Below, in pieces: positions 6,881 through 8,161 of a DNA stretch of 8,161 nt. The translations under genes were made by a program, and so were the position numbers. The stretch covers positions 1-8,161 of the forward strand of contig JAFSHE010000265.1 in NCBI GenBank assembly GCA_017440445.1. Direction: 5' to 3'. The notes under the pieces were generated by a model that worked only from the letters and a program-made list of their open reading frames with translations, did no database searches and was not told the DNA's origin. This stretch comes from Oscillospiraceae bacterium. GTDB taxonomy: Bacteria; Bacillota_A; Clostridia; Oscillospirales; Ruminococcaceae. Positions within the stretch are counted from its first letter, which is position 1. Each line of letters begins with the position of its first letter.

Positions 6881-6978
6881 GTTTTGGGCTGATTGTTGCG
6901 GAAAAAAATGAGTTATACGGGAAAATAATCTTATGTTATATGTCGGGGTGATCACAGAATACCGCACTATAAAAGGAA

Positions 6979-6992
6979 AGCAAACGTTTACT
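6979..6992. promoter_or_regulatory. LacI-family / cre-like palindrome
   Basis: AGCAAACGTTTACT is an almost perfect 14-base palindrome centred on CG, with AAACGTTT at its core. Apart from its two end bases it fits the CcpA cre pattern TGNAANCGNTNNCA, and it resembles operators of LacI-family sugar repressors in general. It lies about 140 bases upstream of the lipoprotein promoter and 150 bases from the regulator start, so it could give carbon-source control of either gene. Confidence 0.4.
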
Positions 6993-7036
6993 ATGAAAAA
7001 CGGGTAATCCGTTACATTACGGGAATATAATTCAAT

Positions 7037-7080
7037 AAAAAACACACTTCAAATAATTATCCTGATGTGTTTTGTTATTT
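7037..7080. terminator. Terminator-like hairpin in the intergenic region
   Basis: AAAACACA (7039-7046) can pair with TGTGTTTT (7066-7073) around a 19-base loop, followed on the plus strand by GTTATTTTTTG and on the minus strand by a T-run opposite 7037-7042. The stem is AT-rich and the loop large, so it is a weak intrinsic terminator at best. No gene on either strand obviously needs one here. Confidence 0.3.
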
Positions 7081-7097
7081 TTTGTGCTTCTCTTTGA

Positions 7098-7132
7098 GAA
7101 TATTATACAATAAATCGGGAATATTGTCAATT
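7098..7132 (+). repeat. Direct repeat GAATATT with 21-base spacing, abutting the lipoprotein promoter
   Basis: GAATATT at 7098-7104 recurs at 7119-7125, exactly 21 bases or two helical turns later, and 10 of the 14 positions starting from each copy agree. The second copy ends five bases before the -35 box at 7131. Two direct half-sites 21 bases apart next to a -35 box is the classical layout for activation by an AraC-family protein, and such a regulator is encoded next door. Confidence 0.45.
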
Positions 7133-7159
7133 GTTTATAGTGATATATGAGTGTATAAT
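7131..7159 (+). promoter_or_regulatory. Predicted sigma-A promoter of the solute-binding lipoprotein gene
   Basis: TTGTTT (7131-7136) and a perfect TATAAT (7154-7159) are 17 bases apart, with the predicted start near 7166 and a leader of about 72 bases. The -35 box has a weak second half, as expected for a promoter helped by an activator. An upstream TTGTCA (7124-7129) is a better box but 24 bases from the -10, too far to work with it. Confidence 0.6.
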
Positions 7160-7170
7160 TATCTAAGAGT

Positions 7171-7201
7171 AGCGTTGCATGCCCGTATCGGGGGCTTCGC
7201 T
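7171..7201 (+). other. Hairpin at the 5' end of the lipoprotein mRNA
   Basis: AGCG (7171-7174) pairs with CGCT (7198-7201), and GCCC (7181-7184) with GGGC (7192-7195), giving a two-part stem that starts about five bases from the predicted transcription start. Such 5'-terminal hairpins can protect a message from decay. No T-run follows directly, so it is not an obvious attenuator, and I recognise no known riboswitch. Confidence 0.3.
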
Positions 7202-7237
7202 TCAGATCTGCTTTTATTTCTTTTAGGAGGAAAAAAC

Positions 7238-8161
7238 ATGAACAAGTTTAAAAGACTGCTGGGCTGTGGTCTTGCTGCTGCAATGATCCTCAGCATGACA
7301 GCTTGTGAAGAGGCTCCCGCAGCTCCCAAGCCCGGTAATGCAGGCGGCAATGCAGGCACTACATCCAACGCAGGCCCCAGCATTAGCACTACAACAAACG
7401 GCGCTAACACAACAACTGACCCTAACGATAACGCTGCTACCGATGAGGAGATCAAGGATCTTGATACAGGTTCCTTCACTCCTGATGGCAATTCCGGTAC
7501 AGTTAAGTTCCTTGGCTACTACGATATCACAGTTGACCAGAAGGGCAAGGAGCAGGTAGATATCTTCGAGTCCGAGCAGTACGGCGGTAAGATCGAGTGG
7601 ATATCCGCTCCCTCCGGTGCTGAGTACTTCAACAGACTTTCCGTACTTATCTCTGCTGACGATTCTCCCGACCTTATGACCATGGAGCCTCTGGCATTCC
7701 CCTACGGCGTAAGCAAGAACATGTTTGAGCCGCTGGACGACTACCTGAATGCTGAGGACGCTCTCTGGGATGAGATGAAGTCCCTTATCGATTCTTACGT
7801 TTATAATGGCAAGCACTACTACTTCCCTCACAGAGTAGTAACAAGCTTTGCGCTCAACTACAACCGCAAGACTATCGAGGACGCAGGTCTTAAGGATCCT
7901 TATGAGCTTTACAGAAATGGCGAGTGGACATGGGACGCTTGGCGTCAGATGATGATCGACTTCTGTAACCAGAGCGATGACAATATCGGCTTCTACGCAA
8001 CAGATACAATCATCAATGCATTCATCAATACAACCGGTACTGTAATTATCGACTCTCTGCCCGATGGTACAGTTGTAAACAACCTGCAGAGCGCTAATGT
8101 TACAAGAGCTATCGAGTATATGGCTGAGCTTGGCAGAAACGGTCTGCTTTATCCCGCAGAG
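7238..8161 (+). CDS. ABC transporter extracellular solute-binding lipoprotein, family 1 type (partial, 3' end missing)
   Basis: The first 308 residues of a surface lipoprotein that captures a substrate, probably a sugar or oligosaccharide, for an ABC importer. AGGAGG at 7225-7230 lies seven bases before the ATG. A lipoprotein signal (KFKR then a hydrophobic stretch) ends in SMTAC, with Cys23 as the lipidated residue. Residues 24-70 form a low-complexity linker rich in Ala, Asn, Thr, Gly and Pro that would hold the binding domain off the membrane. The domain follows: TVKFLGYYD (88-96), DDSPDLMTMEPLAFP (141-155), GKHYYFPHRVVTSFALNYNR (191-210, the usual 'G..Y..P......L.YN' region) and GEWTWDAWRQMM (228-239). 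The reading frame is open to the window edge, where permease genes would be expected next. It diverges from an AraC-family regulator. The substrate cannot be read from sequence. Confidence 0.9.
   Translation, partial: MNKFKRLLGCGLAAAMILSMTACEEAPAAPKPGNAGGNAGTTSNAGPSISTTTNGANTTTDPNDNAATDEEIKDLDTGSFTPDGNSGTVKFLGYYDITVDQKGKEQVDIFESEQYGGKIEWISAPSGAEYFNRLSVLISADDSPDLMTMEPLAFPYGVSKNMFEPLDDYLNAEDALWDEMKSLIDSYVYNGKHYYFPHRVVTSFALNYNRKTIEDAGLKDPYELYRNGEWTWDAWRQMMIDFCNQSDDNIGFYATDTIINAFINTTGTVIIDSLPDGTVVNNLQSANVTRAIEYMAELGRNGLLYPAE

Larger units (their letters stand above)
6859..7128 (+). repeat. Dispersed 13-base repeat family, consensus CGGGAAWATAATC (four copies)
   Basis: Four same-strand copies lie at 6859-6871 (CGGGAAGATAATC), 6918-6930 (CGGGAAAATAATC), 7020-7032 (CGGGAATATAATT) and 7116-7128 (CGGGAATATTGTC). 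The first two differ at one base of 13; the last agrees at 10 of 13 with the second. A weaker relative begins at 7001 (CGGGTAATCC). All fall between the AraC-family gene and the lipoprotein gene, and I saw none near the symporter promoter. AraC-family proteins bind asymmetric, directly repeated sites, so these are candidate binding sites for the neighbouring regulator. Confidence 0.5.
6829..7237. other. 409-base AT-rich intergenic region between divergent regulator and lipoprotein genes
   Basis: No credible gene is seen here; open frames on either strand lack ribosome sites and family resemblance. The region holds the ribosome site of the AraC-family gene (AGGCAGG on the minus strand, 6840-6846), an inverted repeat at 6861-6880, four copies of a CGGGAA-type 13-mer, a palindrome at 6979-6992, a terminator-like hairpin at 7037-7080, a 21-base-spaced direct repeat, and the lipoprotein promoter and leader. 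I could not find a convincing sigma-A promoter for the AraC-family gene; TATAAC-like boxes on the minus strand lack good partners at -35. Confidence 0.7.

Noticed and set aside
6508..6951. Plus-strand open frame running out of the AraC-family gene into the gap.
   Set aside because: Most of it is antisense to the regulator; no ribosome site, and the tail lies in AT-rich non-coding DNA.
6948..6955. GTGATCAC palindrome in the intergenic region.
   Set aside because: Only eight bases, with no extended symmetry and no partner copy; likely to occur by chance.
7223..7831. Minus-strand open frame of 202 codons opposite the solute-binding lipoprotein.
   Set aside because: Cys/Val/Ser-rich antisense shadow; the plus-strand frame has a ribosome site, lipobox and family motifs and stays open to the window end.

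Overview
The window looks like chromosomal DNA from a Gram-positive, spore-gene-carrying member of the Clostridia, most likely Ruminococcus or a close relative in the Oscillospiraceae. This rests on the accD-accA-acpP arrangement, three Firmicutes-specific sporulation genes (ylbJ, yqfC, yqfD), strong AGGAGG-type ribosome binding sites, and a lipoprotein solute-binding protein whose mature start resembles sugar-binding lipoproteins I associate with ruminococci. The genus is an inference from recalled family features.

Left part (1-1745): fatty acid synthesis. The window opens inside accD, which overlaps accA by four bases; together they encode the carboxyltransferase half of acetyl-CoA carboxylase. 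After a 122-base gap with its own good sigma-A-type promoter comes acpP (acyl carrier protein), closed by a GC-rich intrinsic terminator. Malonyl-CoA made by the carboxylase supplies the chain that acyl carrier protein carries.

Middle part (1744-4426): sporulation. ylbJ (minus strand) and the yqfC-yqfD pair (plus strand) diverge from an 83-base shared promoter region. In both ylbJ and yqfC the true start lies downstream of the longest possible start, as shown by well-placed AGGGAGG sites. yqfD ends at a symmetrical terminator that also serves the convergent gene on the other side. phoH, the usual downstream neighbour of yqfCD, is absent.

Right part (4436-8161): transport and regulation. A sodium-dependent neurotransmitter:sodium symporter family amino acid/amine transporter (minus strand) has a perfect-consensus promoter with an inverted repeat in its spacer. 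Upstream of it, on the same strand, is an AraC-family regulator with an N-terminal cupin-like sensor. Divergent from the regulator, across a 409-base gap rich in repeats, is a family 1-type solute-binding lipoprotein of an ABC importer, cut by the window end. The gap holds four copies of a CGGGAA-type 13-mer, a direct repeat with 21-base spacing just upstream of the lipoprotein promoter, a LacI/cre-like palindrome, and a terminator-like hairpin. The likely reading is a regulator controlling a divergently transcribed carbohydrate importer.

I see no CRISPR array, insertion sequence, tRNA, rRNA or phage gene. The coding content is ordinary; the parts most worth a second look are the regulatory sequences at 5810-5898 and 6829-7237.
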